From Polaromonas sp. (GTDB lineage Bacteria; Pseudomonadota; Gammaproteobacteria; Burkholderiales; Burkholderiaceae_C), in contig JACMQR010000005.1 of the NCBI GenBank assembly GCA_014376885.1, forward strand, positions 1 through 16,155: 16,155 nucleotides of DNA, in the 5' to 3' direction. The notes under the pieces were generated by a model. That model saw only the letters and a list, made by a program, of their open reading frames with translations. It did not search any database and was not told where the DNA came from. This document shows positions 6,565 through 14,914 of the stretch, in pieces (the first letter of the stretch is position 1; every line of letters begins with the position of its first letter). A program made the position numbers and the translations under genes.

Positions 6565-7194
6565 ATGGATGCCAGTCGACCGGTTTTCCACACCCAGCGC
6601 GCCAGCCAGCAGGGCATCGCGCTCATTGTCGTGCTCATCATGCTCAGCGCGATTTTCTTGATGACGGCATTTGGCGCGCGCCTGACCTTGTCAAGCGAGA
6701 AGGCAGCGCGCAATGACCGGGACCGGCAAATCGCCTTTCAGGCTGCCGAGGCCGCCTTGGGCGATGCCGAGATAGACATCATGGGTCCCAATACAGCGAG
6801 CAACAGCCGCGAGGCAGCGCTGGACAGCCGCAACCTTCAGTTGTTTGCCCAGGACTGCGGCGCTACAGCCGAGAGCCGGGGCCTGTGCCATACCAACACC
6901 TCGACCGCCGCGCCATTTTATAAATCCGTCAACTTCGAAGACACGAGTGCTTCCAGGCGCTACGTTAGCCTGGGTGAGTACACCGGGCGCGGCAGCGGCT
7001 TTTCAACCGGCGACAGCGCCCTGCCTGCAAGGCTGCCCCGCTATATCGCGGAGACGATTGCCTACAACATTCCGGGTGGCTGCCCAAACCAGAAAGCCTT
7101 TTTGGTCACCGCCCTGGGTTACGGGCTGAACCCGCAAACCCAGGTCATGCTGCAAAGCGTCATCTTCAAGCCGAGCGCGATTCTCAAATGCTGA
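6565..7194 (+). CDS. pilX: Type IV pilus assembly protein PilX
   Basis: 209 residues from ATG 6565, chosen because AGGA (6552-6555) is spaced 9 nt before it. ATG 6559, which overlaps the pilW stop, would add two residues and has only a 3-nt spacing. The N-terminus QQG^IALIVVLIMLSAIFLM is a PilD-type site without glutamate at +5, a known trait of PilX/GspK-like pseudopilins. It is followed by SSEKAARNDRDRQIAFQAAEAAL, the conserved PilX_N segment. Lack of Glu+5 fits a protein placed at the tip, where no subunit lies above it. It lies between pilW and pilY1; the pilX stop and pilY1 ATG are 4 bp apart. Confidence 0.85.
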   Translation: MDASRPVFHTQRASQQGIALIVVLIMLSAIFLMTAFGARLTLSSEKAARNDRDRQIAFQAAEAALGDAEIDIMGPNTASNSREAALDSRNLQLFAQDCGATAESRGLCHTNTSTAAPFYKSVNFEDTSASRRYVSLGEYTGRGSGFSTGDSALPARLPRYIAETIAYNIPGGCPNQKAFLVTALGYGLNPQTQVMLQSVIFKPSAILKC

Positions 7195-7198
7195 CATC

Positions 7199-10100
7199 AT
7201 GAAAATCCGCAAAACCCTCTCTTGGCTGGGATGCGGCATTACAGCCCTGCTGGTGGCCGGAAGCGGCGCGCAAACTGCGTTCCTTCCTGCGGTTGATCTC
7301 AGTGTCGGTCCGCTCACCGTCACGGCGCAGGCGGTGAACATTGCGCTGGCCTTGTCGGTGGAGTTTCCGACCGCAGGAGCGGCCTACCGCGCCGACACCT
7401 ACGATCATGCCCAGGAGTTTCTGGGCTACTGGGACCCCAAGGGATGCTACGAATATTTCGACGCCAGTGACACCAGCGCATTGAAGGGCGAGTATTTCCG
7501 GCGCACTGGCTCGGTTGATGGCAGCAAATACTGCAACGCGCCGGGCAGCGGCACTGGCTACAGCGGCAACGTGCTGAACTATGCCGCGACATCGTCCATC
7601 GACCTGCTGCGCTATGCGCTCACCGGCGGGAACCGCGCATTGGACACAGCCAGTAAAACCGTGCTGGGAAGGGCTTACCTTCCCGCCAACTTTGGCGGCA
7701 TCCGCAACGCCACCTACTTTCCGCAAAAACAGGTGACTTCCGATCTCGTCGGCAAGGTCACGCCGCAATTCCTCACCCCTGGCGCGGGAAGCAATTACAG
7801 TGGAACGGTTTATTTCAATTCGTGCAACAACTTGATGTATGTTGGCAATGCCAGCACCGGCGGCGACTGCACCGCGCCAGGCAATACGAATATTTTTGCA
7901 CCGCTCGTGCCTGATCTGGGCAGCACCTCCACCACTCAATACTTTCCGTTTGTCCCCACAAATACAGCCGCGACCGTTTATGTGCCAGATCCTGCAGGCA
8001 GCAAGCAATGGGTTCGCAGCATGCCGGAAGCCAAGACGACCGTCATGCCCACGGGCACTGACCCAGTGGCCGGCACCCTGGTGCCAGAAGCGGTAGTTCC
8101 GACACCGCGCAACCTGGCGGTTGTCACTGGTACCGCGGTTACGGCGCAGGTCGCTGGAGACCCTGGTTTCACCGCCTACACGCTTAGCGGAACATCACTC
8201 ACGCCGCCAATAGCTGCAGCCGAGTCGCCCGGAGTAATTCGTGGTTACTCCTCGACGGGTAGTTTCACAACTGTCGTTCCACCGATTGCAGCTGAGGCCG
8301 TGCCGGTAGTTCAGAATTACACATTTGTAGACAGTAAGCTTTACGCTTTTAGTCAACAGACAGAGACCAGTGCTCCAGTCAATACCAAAACAACCTCCAG
8401 GAACCGTTATGTCTGCTATGACACTGCCAGTCCTTACATAATTCGCAAAGGACCTCAATCTGCAAACCCAACATGTGCAGCAGGTCAAACCGAATACAGA
8501 TACCCAAACGATAACTCCATCTATTACACCTACTACAACGCAATACCTAATTACAGAGCCTATCTTCCTTATTACAACGCCTACACGGCGACAACCTATT
8601 TCAATGTGTACCAAGTGACGCCGACCTGGTACCAGGCCAGTGTTGGCACCGGCTACAAGGCTTACACCAGTGGCACCTCGCCGGCCAAGATGAAAGCCTA
8701 TGTCCAGGTGTGCGACAACGCCGAAGGCCCCACTCGCCAAGGCGCCGATGGCGTTCGTTTTTGCAAGCGCTATCCGAACGAAACCGCAAGTTCCGGCGTT
8801 TACAAACCCATCGGCGAGCTTCAAACCCGCGCCGAAGGGGTGCGGGTTTCCGCCTTCGGATACGCCCTGGAAAACGGCAATGGCCGTTACGGCGGCGTGC
8901 TGCGCGCTCCCATGAAGTTTTTGGGTTCGCAATACCGCGACATCAATGGCGTTCTCCAGTCAAACACCCAGGCTGAGTGGGATGCCGCCACCGGAATCTT
9001 CACCCCAGACCCGCTCAATGCCGCCGGCGGATCCGTTGCCTTTCCAGCCGGGGCCCCGGCTTTTACCACCAGCGGGGTGAGCAACTACCTGAACAACTTT
9101 GGCAGCACTGGCATTTACAAAAGCAACGACCCGGTCGGCGAGCTGTATTACGAGGCGCTGCGCTATTTTCAGGGTCTGCAACCCACCGACGCGGCCGTTG
9201 CCAGCCTGACAAGCGCTGCTGCCTATGACAACTTCCCGGCCTACAAGACCTGGACCGATCCGATTGAAAATGGCTGCCAGCGGCGCAACTTCATTCTGGC
9301 CATCGGGGATGTCAACACCCACTACGACAAGCATCTGCCCGGGCACGGAACGGGCGGCGTTTCGGAAACCAGCACCGATCCGGTGAGGGCAGCGCAGGCC
9401 ATCCCGGGCTCGTCGACGAAAACCTTCAATGCGCTGGACTGGACCAAGCTGCTGACCGGCTTTGAAACCGGCGTCAGCTATCCCTACACCGATACGTTGG
9501 GGCGCGCGCAAAACACCCTGGGCAACCCGAATGTCGTTTCAAGCAACGATGCGCTGCAAAGCAAGGCGACCGGATCGCAATCCAGCGCCTATTACTGGGC
9601 AGGAGCCGCCTACTGGGCCAACACCCAGCCCATCCGCGAAGACTCACTCACCGTGGGCGGCAAAACGCAGTCGCTCAAGGACATTCGCGTCAAGACCTTC
9701 ACCATCGATGTGGACGAAGGGGGCAATGGCTCGATAGACAGCAACACCCGGGGCATCAAGCCGCGCAACAGCAGCTTTTTCCTGGCGGGCAAATACGGCT
9801 GGTTCAACGACGCCAATGACGACGGCAACCCGTTCAAGACATCTGGCGGGCAAACCAACAACAAGGAATGGGAAGATCCCCAGCTGCCGAACGTGCCCGA
9901 TGGCTATGCACTGGCCAGCCAGGCCCAGCGCATGATCGCTGGCGTACGCAAGTTTTTTGCCTCGGCCAGCGCCCAAAGCGGCACGGTGTCGGTGTCCTCG
10001 CTCAGTTCCCAGCGCTTTAGCGCCAGTTCGCCCAATGGCGACCTCTACGCCCCGCGCTTTGACTCCCGTGACTGGTCGGGCACGGTCATCAAGTCATCGC

Positions 10101-12046
10101 TGGCGCTCAACACCACCACCAACACCATCGACGCCCTGCAAAACGTGGTCTGGGACGCCGGCTCAATCCTGACGGCCGGCTCGACCCTTGCCGCATCAAC
10201 GGCGGCTGCGGACCCGTATGTCAAACCTGTCGACAGAAAGATATTCACCTACCGCCGGCAGGCCAGCAGCAACCCGGGCATTGCTTTCACCCCGGAAAAT
10301 CTGGGCCAGTTTGATGCGGTCATGCGCGATGGGCTCAATTCGAACCCGGCAACCGGCGCGGCCGACAGCCTGGGCGCGCTGCGGGTGAGCTACCTCCGAG
10401 GGGAACGCGCCCAGGAGGGCGCTGCCAGCAACCCCTTTCGCCGCCGCACCAGCCTGATGGGTGACATCATCAACTCAGGCCCGGTCTACAAGAAGGAGGC
10501 TGACCCCAGCCTGGTGGGCGATGACGACTACCTCGCCTTTTCAAAGGCCGCCGCCACGCGCACGGCCGCGCTGTACGTGGGCGCCAACGATGGCATGCTG
10601 CATGCACTGCGGGCCTCGGACGGCAAGGAACTGTTTGCCTATGTTCCACTGGCGGTCGCAAAAAACCTCAACCAGCTGACCGGCGCGGCCTACCAGCACC
10701 TTCCTTTTGTCGACGGCGTTCCCCAGGTGGGCGAGGCCAAACTGGGATCGGCCTGGCGCACCGTGCTGGCCAGCGGCATGGGCGGGGGGGCACAGGGCAT
10801 CTTCGCGCTCGACGTGACCAACCCGAGCGCCTTTGAAGACGGCTCGACAGGAGCAGGTAAGGTCCTTTTCGAATTCACCGATCAGGACGACCCGATGATG
10901 GGAAATGTCATCACGCAGCCCAAAATAGTCAAGTTGAAGATTCCTGCTGCCACTGCAGGCGGGACGCCGAGCTACAAATGGTTTGTCGCCGCGGGCAGCG
11001 GCTACAACAACTACGTCAACGACGGCGCTGGACGGTACAGCACAACCGGGGATCAGGCGCTGTTCCTGCTCAGCCTTGACAAGACTCCCGGTGAATCCTG
11101 GACGGAAGGCAGCAACTATTTCAAAATTGTCGTTCCCGCAGCAAGCACCAGTCTTGCCAACGGCCTGGCCAATCCGGGCTTGCTGGTCGGTAATAGCGGT
11201 GAAGCGAGTACCTTGTATGGCGGTGACTTGCAGGGCCAGCTCTGGAAGTTTGACTTCACCGAAGGCCTGAGCAGCGCAAACATCAGCAACAACAAGCTTG
11301 TCAAGCTGAGCGGCGGCGTCAGGCAACCCCTGTTCAAGGCACTGGACAGTGCGGGAACCCGGCAACCCATTACGATTGCACCAGTGGTCACCACGGCCAA
11401 GCAGCGCGGCGTGATGGTGGTGTTTGGCTCCGGCAAGTTCATCGAGCAAACAGACGCATCGTCCAGTGGCACCCAGGCTATTTATGGCGTCTGGGACAGC
11501 GGCGGCGCAGCCGCATCTGACTATGGGCTGCTCAGAAGCGGCCTTCAGCAACAGACAGCCGCAGAAAGCGCCAGCGCCGTTGCCATCACGGCTGCAAACT
11601 TTACGCTGGGCACCGGTTCCGGGGAAAAAAGAGGCTGGTACTTCGACCTGCCCAACGGGCGTGAACGCATCGCCGTGGAAGGCGACCAGGGATTGACCTC
11701 GGTGACCTTAAACTCGATCATTCCCTCAGGCGATTGCTCGGGCGACGGAAACGGAAGAAGCTACACGCTCAATGCGTTGACCGGTGCGGCTGCGGGCCCC
11801 ATACAGGCCAGCAGCTCGATCGGACTGCTCAGCCGGCCCAATTACATTTCAATCGACCTGGACAATGCATACACAACCCGCCGTGCTGACGGCTCCCGAA
11901 AATACACGGTGCGCGACACCGTGGTGAGCACCGGGACACGGCTTACCAGCGCCGGAAATGTCGGCTCCCAGACGACCACGCCAACCGCCGGCCAAATCGC
12001 GTCCGGCCGCCTCAGCTGGCGTGAAGTCAGAAACTTCAAAAACTGA
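7199..12046 (+). CDS. pilY1: Type IV pilus tip adhesin/assembly factor PilY1 (PilC-like)
   Basis: A 1615-residue protein with an apparent signal peptide (KIRK, then hydrophobic about 6-24), exported and expected at the pilus tip. The N-terminal third carries YSGNVLNYAATSSIDLLRYALTGG (about 121-144), typical of PilY1. The usual von Willebrand MIDAS DxSxS is absent where expected; the protein reads VNIALALSVEFPTAG. Residues about 260-500 form a variable segment including a tyrosine-rich patch (433-489). DVDEGGNGSIDSN and FNDANDDGNPF are Asp-rich, calcium-site-like. After YLRGERAQEG and GDIINSGPVY begins the C-terminal beta-propeller (about 1095-1500): YVGANDGMLHAL, PFVDGVPQVGEA, FALDVTNP, FVAAGSGYNNY. 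By family knowledge PilY1 controls pilus extension/retraction and adhesion, often calcium-dependently. It is embedded among minor pilins as in other proteobacteria. Confidence 0.93.
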   Translation: MKIRKTLSWLGCGITALLVAGSGAQTAFLPAVDLSVGPLTVTAQAVNIALALSVEFPTAGAAYRADTYDHAQEFLGYWDPKGCYEYFDASDTSALKGEYFRRTGSVDGSKYCNAPGSGTGYSGNVLNYAATSSIDLLRYALTGGNRALDTASKTVLGRAYLPANFGGIRNATYFPQKQVTSDLVGKVTPQFLTPGAGSNYSGTVYFNSCNNLMYVGNASTGGDCTAPGNTNIFAPLVPDLGSTSTTQYFPFVPTNTAATVYVPDPAGSKQWVRSMPEAKTTVMPTGTDPVAGTLVPEAVVPTPRNLAVVTGTAVTAQVAGDPGFTAYTLSGTSLTPPIAAAESPGVIRGYSSTGSFTTVVPPIAAEAVPVVQNYTFVDSKLYAFSQQTETSAPVNTKTTSRNRYVCYDTASPYIIRKGPQSANPTCAAGQTEYRYPNDNSIYYTYYNAIPNYRAYLPYYNAYTATTYFNVYQVTPTWYQASVGTGYKAYTSGTSPAKMKAYVQVCDNAEGPTRQGADGVRFCKRYPNETASSGVYKPIGELQTRAEGVRVSAFGYALENGNGRYGGVLRAPMKFLGSQYRDINGVLQSNTQAEWDAATGIFTPDPLNAAGGSVAFPAGAPAFTTSGVSNYLNNFGSTGIYKSNDPVGELYYEALRYFQGLQPTDAAVASLTSAAAYDNFPAYKTWTDPIENGCQRRNFILAIGDVNTHYDKHLPGHGTGGVSETSTDPVRAAQAIPGSSTKTFNALDWTKLLTGFETGVSYPYTDTLGRAQNTLGNPNVVSSNDALQSKATGSQSSAYYWAGAAYWANTQPIREDSLTVGGKTQSLKDIRVKTFTIDVDEGGNGSIDSNTRGIKPRNSSFFLAGKYGWFNDANDDGNPFKTSGGQTNNKEWEDPQLPNVPDGYALASQAQRMIAGVRKFFASASAQSGTVSVSSLSSQRFSASSPNGDLYAPRFDSRDWSGTVIKSSLALNTTTNTIDALQNVVWDAGSILTAGSTLAASTAAADPYVKPVDRKIFTYRRQASSNPGIAFTPENLGQFDAVMRDGLNSNPATGAADSLGALRVSYLRGERAQEGAASNPFRRRTSLMGDIINSGPVYKKEADPSLVGDDDYLAFSKAAATRTAALYVGANDGMLHALRASDGKELFAYVPLAVAKNLNQLTGAAYQHLPFVDGVPQVGEAKLGSAWRTVLASGMGGGAQGIFALDVTNPSAFEDGSTGAGKVLFEFTDQDDPMMGNVITQPKIVKLKIPAATAGGTPSYKWFVAAGSGYNNYVNDGAGRYSTTGDQALFLLSLDKTPGESWTEGSNYFKIVVPAASTSLANGLANPGLLVGNSGEASTLYGGDLQGQLWKFDFTEGLSSANISNNKLVKLSGGVRQPLFKALDSAGTRQPITIAPVVTTAKQRGVMVVFGSGKFIEQTDASSSGTQAIYGVWDSGGAAASDYGLLRSGLQQQTAAESASAVAITAANFTLGTGSGEKRGWYFDLPNGRERIAVEGDQGLTSVTLNSIIPSGDCSGDGNGRSYTLNALTGAAAGPIQASSSIGLLSRPNYISIDLDNAYTTRRADGSRKYTVRDTVVSTGTRLTSAGNVGSQTTTPTAGQIASGRLSWREVRNFKN

Positions 12047-12047
12047 C

Positions 12048-12515
12048 ATGCACCACCCCTGGCAACCCAAAAGCGGCGGATTCACCCTGGTTGAAGTGAT
12101 GATCACGGTGGCCATCGTGGCCATCTTGGCATCCGTTGCCTATCCGGCCTACACCGAGCAGATTCGCAAAGGCAAAAGAGCCGAATGCCGCAGCGGCTTG
12201 CTGCAGTCGATGCAGCAGCAAGAAAGGTACTACACGCAGTTCAACCAGTACGTCACGTTCGCAACCGCTGCCAGCACAGCAAAAACCCAATCGTTTTCGG
12301 GCGATTCCCTGGCCGCCAGTGCCTGCGGCATTGCTGCCGTGCAGTGCACCAGCGGCGCGGCAGCCGTGGCGCTCAATCAGTGCGTTGAGTTGCAGGCCAG
12401 CATGCGCTCGGGCAGTGACCCGGTCAGCTTGCTGTACCTGACAAGCAACGGCGACAAAGGCTGCACTTACAACGGCACGCTGCGCACAGAAAATGAAAAG
12501 CAATGCTGGCCTTGA
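12048..12515 (+). CDS. pilE: Type IV pilus minor pilin PilE
   Basis: 155 residues from ATG 12048, one base after the pilY1 stop. The leader MHHPWQPKSGG is cleaved before F in FTLVEVMITVAIVAILASVA (Glu +5 present). It is followed by YPAYTEQIRKGKRAECRSGL and QQQERYYTQFNQY, strongly characteristic of the small PilE-type minor pilins that sit downstream of pilY1. Six cysteines are present, two near the C-terminus (GC...QCWP), suggesting a disulfide-bonded D-loop as in major pilins. The 12048 ATG is the only start that gives a normal short leader. Its 3' end overlaps fimT by 13 bp. It could be called a general prepilin; gene order supports PilE. Confidence 0.87.
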   Translation: MHHPWQPKSGGFTLVEVMITVAIVAILASVAYPAYTEQIRKGKRAECRSGLLQSMQQQERYYTQFNQYVTFATAASTAKTQSFSGDSLAASACGIAAVQCTSGAAAVALNQCVELQASMRSGSDPVSLLYLTSNGDKGCTYNGTLRTENEKQCWP

Positions 12516-13075
12516 CGCGCTCCTCTGCTGCCAAGCCGCAGGGTTTCACCTTGGTCGAGCTGATGGTGGTCATCGCCCTGGTGGCCATCATCGCCACCCT
12601 GGCAGCGCCTGATTTTCAGCGCCTGATTGCGCGCCAAAAACTCAATGTCGTGGCGAGCGATCTTTTGGTTTCGGTCATGCAGGCGCGTGGCGAAGCCATC
12701 AAGAACAACCGGCAGGCCATTGTGCAGCCGCTGGTTTCGTCAGACTGGAGCCGCGGCTGGCGGGTCTTTGTTGACCTGAACAACGACAAAGCCTACACCG
12801 AAGGAACCGACATGCTTATTACTACCGTTCGCGAGGCCGACAGCAGTGTGCTGCAGTTCCAGGTGGCCCGAAACACAACCGTTGGAAACTTGATCGGTTT
12901 CGATGCCAGTGGCTTTGTTCTTGGCGCCGATGCCGGCCAGGTGATTTTTTCATCCAGTGTTCTGGGCACAAGCTACCGAAAAGGCGTGGTCATCTCCCGA
13001 ACGGGACGGGGGCGCATTTGCGCCTTCCCGGCCGCCTCGTCAGGCGCTGACCAATGTGCAGGCGCCAGCGAATGA
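12503..13075 (+). CDS. fimT: GspH/FimT-family minor pilin (FimT/FimU type)
   Basis: 190 residues. The leader MLALTRSSAAKPQG precedes FTLVELMVVIALVAIIATLA with Glu +5. PDFQRLIARQKLNVVASDLLVSVMQARGEAIKNNRQ is the conserved helix-plus-strand segment of GspH/FimT proteins. The C-terminus has GRICAFPAASSGADQC, which fits the common terminal cysteine pair. In other genera this gene often leads the cluster as fimU/fimT; here it is last. It overlaps pilE by 13 bp and ribD by 22 bp (or 4 bp with the alternative ribD start), so it joins the pilus operon to riboflavin genes. FimT proteins have been linked to DNA uptake in competent species; whether this one binds DNA cannot be told. Confidence 0.85.
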   Translation: MLALTRSSAAKPQGFTLVELMVVIALVAIIATLAAPDFQRLIARQKLNVVASDLLVSVMQARGEAIKNNRQAIVQPLVSSDWSRGWRVFVDLNNDKAYTEGTDMLITTVREADSSVLQFQVARNTTVGNLIGFDASGFVLGADAGQVIFSSSVLGTSYRKGVVISRTGRGRICAFPAASSGADQCAGASE

Positions 13076-14157
13076 AACGCGCGCTGGCACTTGCACACGA
13101 CGCCCTGTGGTTGACCTCGCCAAATCCGCGGGTTGGCGCGATCATCATGGACAGCCGTGGCGCTGTTCTGGGCCGGGGTCACACCCAGCAAGCAGGCGGC
13201 CCCCACGCCGAGATCATGGCCCTGCGCGACGCAGCCGCCCAGGGCCATTGCGTGCGGGGCGCCACCGCCTATGTCACCCTGGAGCCCTGCTGCCACCAGG
13301 GCCGCACCGGCCCGTGCTGCGAAGCGCTGATTGCCGCCGGCATCAAAAAAGTTGTCGCCTCCATTGCCGACCCCAACCCGCAGGTAGCAGGCCAGGGCTT
13401 TGCACGCTTGCGCGCTGCCGGCGTGGAACTTGAGGTCGGCCCGGGTGCGGCCGAATCCCGCGCGCTCAACATCGGCTTTTTCAGCCGCATGATCCGCAAA
13501 ACTCCTTGGGTGCGCCTGAAGATGGCGGCCTCGCTGGACGGGACAAGCGCCCTGGCCAACGGTCAAAGCCAGTGGATCACCTCGCCCGAGGCCCGCGCCG
13601 ATGGCCACGCCTGGCGCGCTCGCTCCTGCGCCGTGCTGACAGGCATTGGCACGGTGCTGGAAGACAACCCCCGCCTCGATGTGCGTGAGGTGCCCTCCCC
13701 TCGCCAGCCGCGCATCGTCGTCGTTGACAGCCGACTGCAGACGCCGCTCGATGCTCGTTTGTTCATCGCGGGCCGGGCCTGCATCTTCTACGCTGCGGTT
13801 GAAAATGAAGCAAAAAAAGCGGCGCTTGAAGCCTGCGGCGCGACGGTGGTCATGCTGCCTGACGCCAATGGCAAGGTGGACCTGTCCGCCATGATGCATG
13901 ACCTGGGCCGCCGCGAGATCAATGAGCTGCATGTCGAGGCCGGCAGCAAGCTCAACGGCTCGCTGATCCGCGCCGGACTGGTTGATGAATTTTTGCTGTA
14001 CTTGGCGCCCAAGCTGCTCGGGCCGGGCCAGGGCATGGCGGCCTTGGGTCCGCTGGAGTCGCTGGCCGGCGCGGTGGCACTGCAGTTTGAGTCGGTAGAC
14101 CGGGTCGGCGCTGACCTGCGGATCGTGGCCCGCGCTGCCGGGCGCGATCAGTTTTAA
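13054..14157 (+). CDS. ribD: Bifunctional riboflavin deaminase/reductase RibD
   Basis: 367 residues, the usual size. It deaminates the pyrimidine ring of the GTP cyclohydrolase II product, then reduces the ribosyl side chain with NADPH. The deaminase half (about 1-140) shows SPNPRVGAII, the HAE motif (H51, E53) and LEPCCHQGRTGPCC with zinc ligands C79 and C88. The reductase half (about 145-367) shows WVRLKMAASLDGTSALANGQ, QWITSPEAR and VEAGSKLNGSLIRAGLVDE. Two starts are possible, ATG 13054 and ATG 13072 (ATGA with the fimT stop). Both follow CAGGCGC at the same distance. The longer form was chosen because family members have a few residues before MxRALxLA. It overlaps fimT, so transcription must come at least partly from the pilus operon. 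Identity is certain, the start is not. Confidence 0.95.
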   Translation: MCRRQRMKRALALAHDALWLTSPNPRVGAIIMDSRGAVLGRGHTQQAGGPHAEIMALRDAAAQGHCVRGATAYVTLEPCCHQGRTGPCCEALIAAGIKKVVASIADPNPQVAGQGFARLRAAGVELEVGPGAAESRALNIGFFSRMIRKTPWVRLKMAASLDGTSALANGQSQWITSPEARADGHAWRARSCAVLTGIGTVLEDNPRLDVREVPSPRQPRIVVVDSRLQTPLDARLFIAGRACIFYAAVENEAKKAALEACGATVVMLPDANGKVDLSAMMHDLGRREINELHVEAGSKLNGSLIRAGLVDEFLLYLAPKLLGPGQGMAALGPLESLAGAVALQFESVDRVGADLRIVARAAGRDQF

Positions 14158-14176
14158 AAAGTGCCGGCAAAAGAGC

Positions 14177-14200
14177 GCCGCAGCTATTTGAGCGGCTTTT
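14177..14200 (+). terminator. Weak terminator-like hairpin between ribD and ribE
   Basis: GCCGC (14177-14181) pairs with GCGGC (14192-14196) across a 10-nt loop, followed by TTTT and CT. It lies 20 bp after the ribD stop in the only gap (100 bp) of the rib cluster. The short stem and T-run make full termination unlikely; partial attenuation is possible. No FMN riboswitch landmarks and no clear promoter were seen in this gap. Confidence 0.3.
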
Positions 14201-14257
14201 CTACGCCTTTACCGCCCAGCCGGGCGTCGGGCTTGTTTTCCCTGCGAAAATGCAGCA

Positions 14258-14914
14258 ATGTTTACAGGAATCATCACCGGCATGGGGCGCATCGTTGCCA
14301 TCCAGCGCCTTGGCAGCTCTTCGGACCATGGCAGCCGGCTCACCATCGAGGCCCCTGCGGGTTATCTTGACGATGTGCGCCTGGGCGACAGCATCGCGCT
14401 GAACGGTGCCTGCATGACCGCCACCACGCTGGACGCTGCCAGTCACCGCTTTACCATCGACATTTCCGCCGAATCGCTGGACAAGACCTGCGGGCTGACT
14501 GAACCCGGCATCATCAACCTCGAAAAAGCGCTGCGCGCCCATGACCGGCTCGGCGGCCATCTGGTCTCCGGTCATGTCGACGGCATCGGCCATGTTGCCT
14601 ATTTTGCCCAGGTCGGCGAAAGCTGGGAGCTGCGCATCCACGCGCCACAGTCGCTGGCCAAGTACCTGGCCTACAAAGGCTCCATCACCGTCAACGGCGT
14701 GAGCCTGACAGTGAACCGGGTCAACGACCTGGCGGGCCGTGCGGACGCGGCGCCGGGTTGCGAGATCAGTATCAACCTGATACCCCACACGGTCGAAAAT
14801 ACCGCGCTGGGCCAGCTGGCCCAAGGCTCGCCGGTCAACCTGGAAATCGACCTGATTGCGCGTTATGTCGAGCGCATGCTTCAGGGCTCTTCCCTCACAC
14901 AAAAAATTCTTTAA
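14258..14914 (+). CDS. ribE: Riboflavin synthase alpha chain (RibE; ribC in E. coli naming)
   Basis: 218 residues. It converts two 6,7-dimethyl-8-ribityllumazine molecules to riboflavin plus the pyrimidinedione substrate of RibH. Two tandem lumazine-binding domains are visible. Domain 1 starts [12 protein letters not shown] and holds [14 protein letters not shown]. Domain 2 starts near residue 98 with [15 protein letters not shown] and has [33 protein letters not shown] is the usual C-terminal block. N-terminal MFTGII fixes the start at 14258, although no good Shine-Dalgarno precedes it. An insert rich in Gly/Ala ([12 protein letters not shown]) lies in domain 2. The stop codon abuts the ribBX ATG with no spacer. 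Homotrimer in the cytosol by family knowledge. Confidence 0.96.
   Translation: MFTGIITGMGRIVAIQRLGSSSDHGSRLTIEAPAGYLDDVRLGDSIALNGACMTATTLDAASHRFTIDISAESLDKTCGLTEPGIINLEKALRAHDRLGGHLVSGHVDGIGHVAYFAQVGESWELRIHAPQSLAKYLAYKGSITVNGVSLTVNRVNDLAGRADAAPGCEISINLIPHTVENTALGQLAQGSPVNLEIDLIARYVERMLQGSSLTQKIL

Noticed and set aside
6607..6660. PilX as a broken prepilin because Glu +5 is missing
   Set aside because: Absence of Glu +5 is normal for PilX/GspK-type tip pseudopilins, so it is not a defect.
10541..11551. Minus-strand 336-codon open frame opposite pilY1
   Set aside because: Lies entirely opposite the conserved PilY1 propeller and has no domain signature; explained by codon bias.
14182..14200. 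AGCTATTTGAGCGGCT as a third copy of the palindromic repeat
   Set aside because: Only the first arm (AGCTAT) matches; there is no ATAGCT or TAGCT partner and no following conserved tail.
14158..14257. FMN riboswitch before ribE
   Set aside because: The gap is only 100 bp and lacks the conserved RFN blocks; none was seen before ribD or ribBX either.
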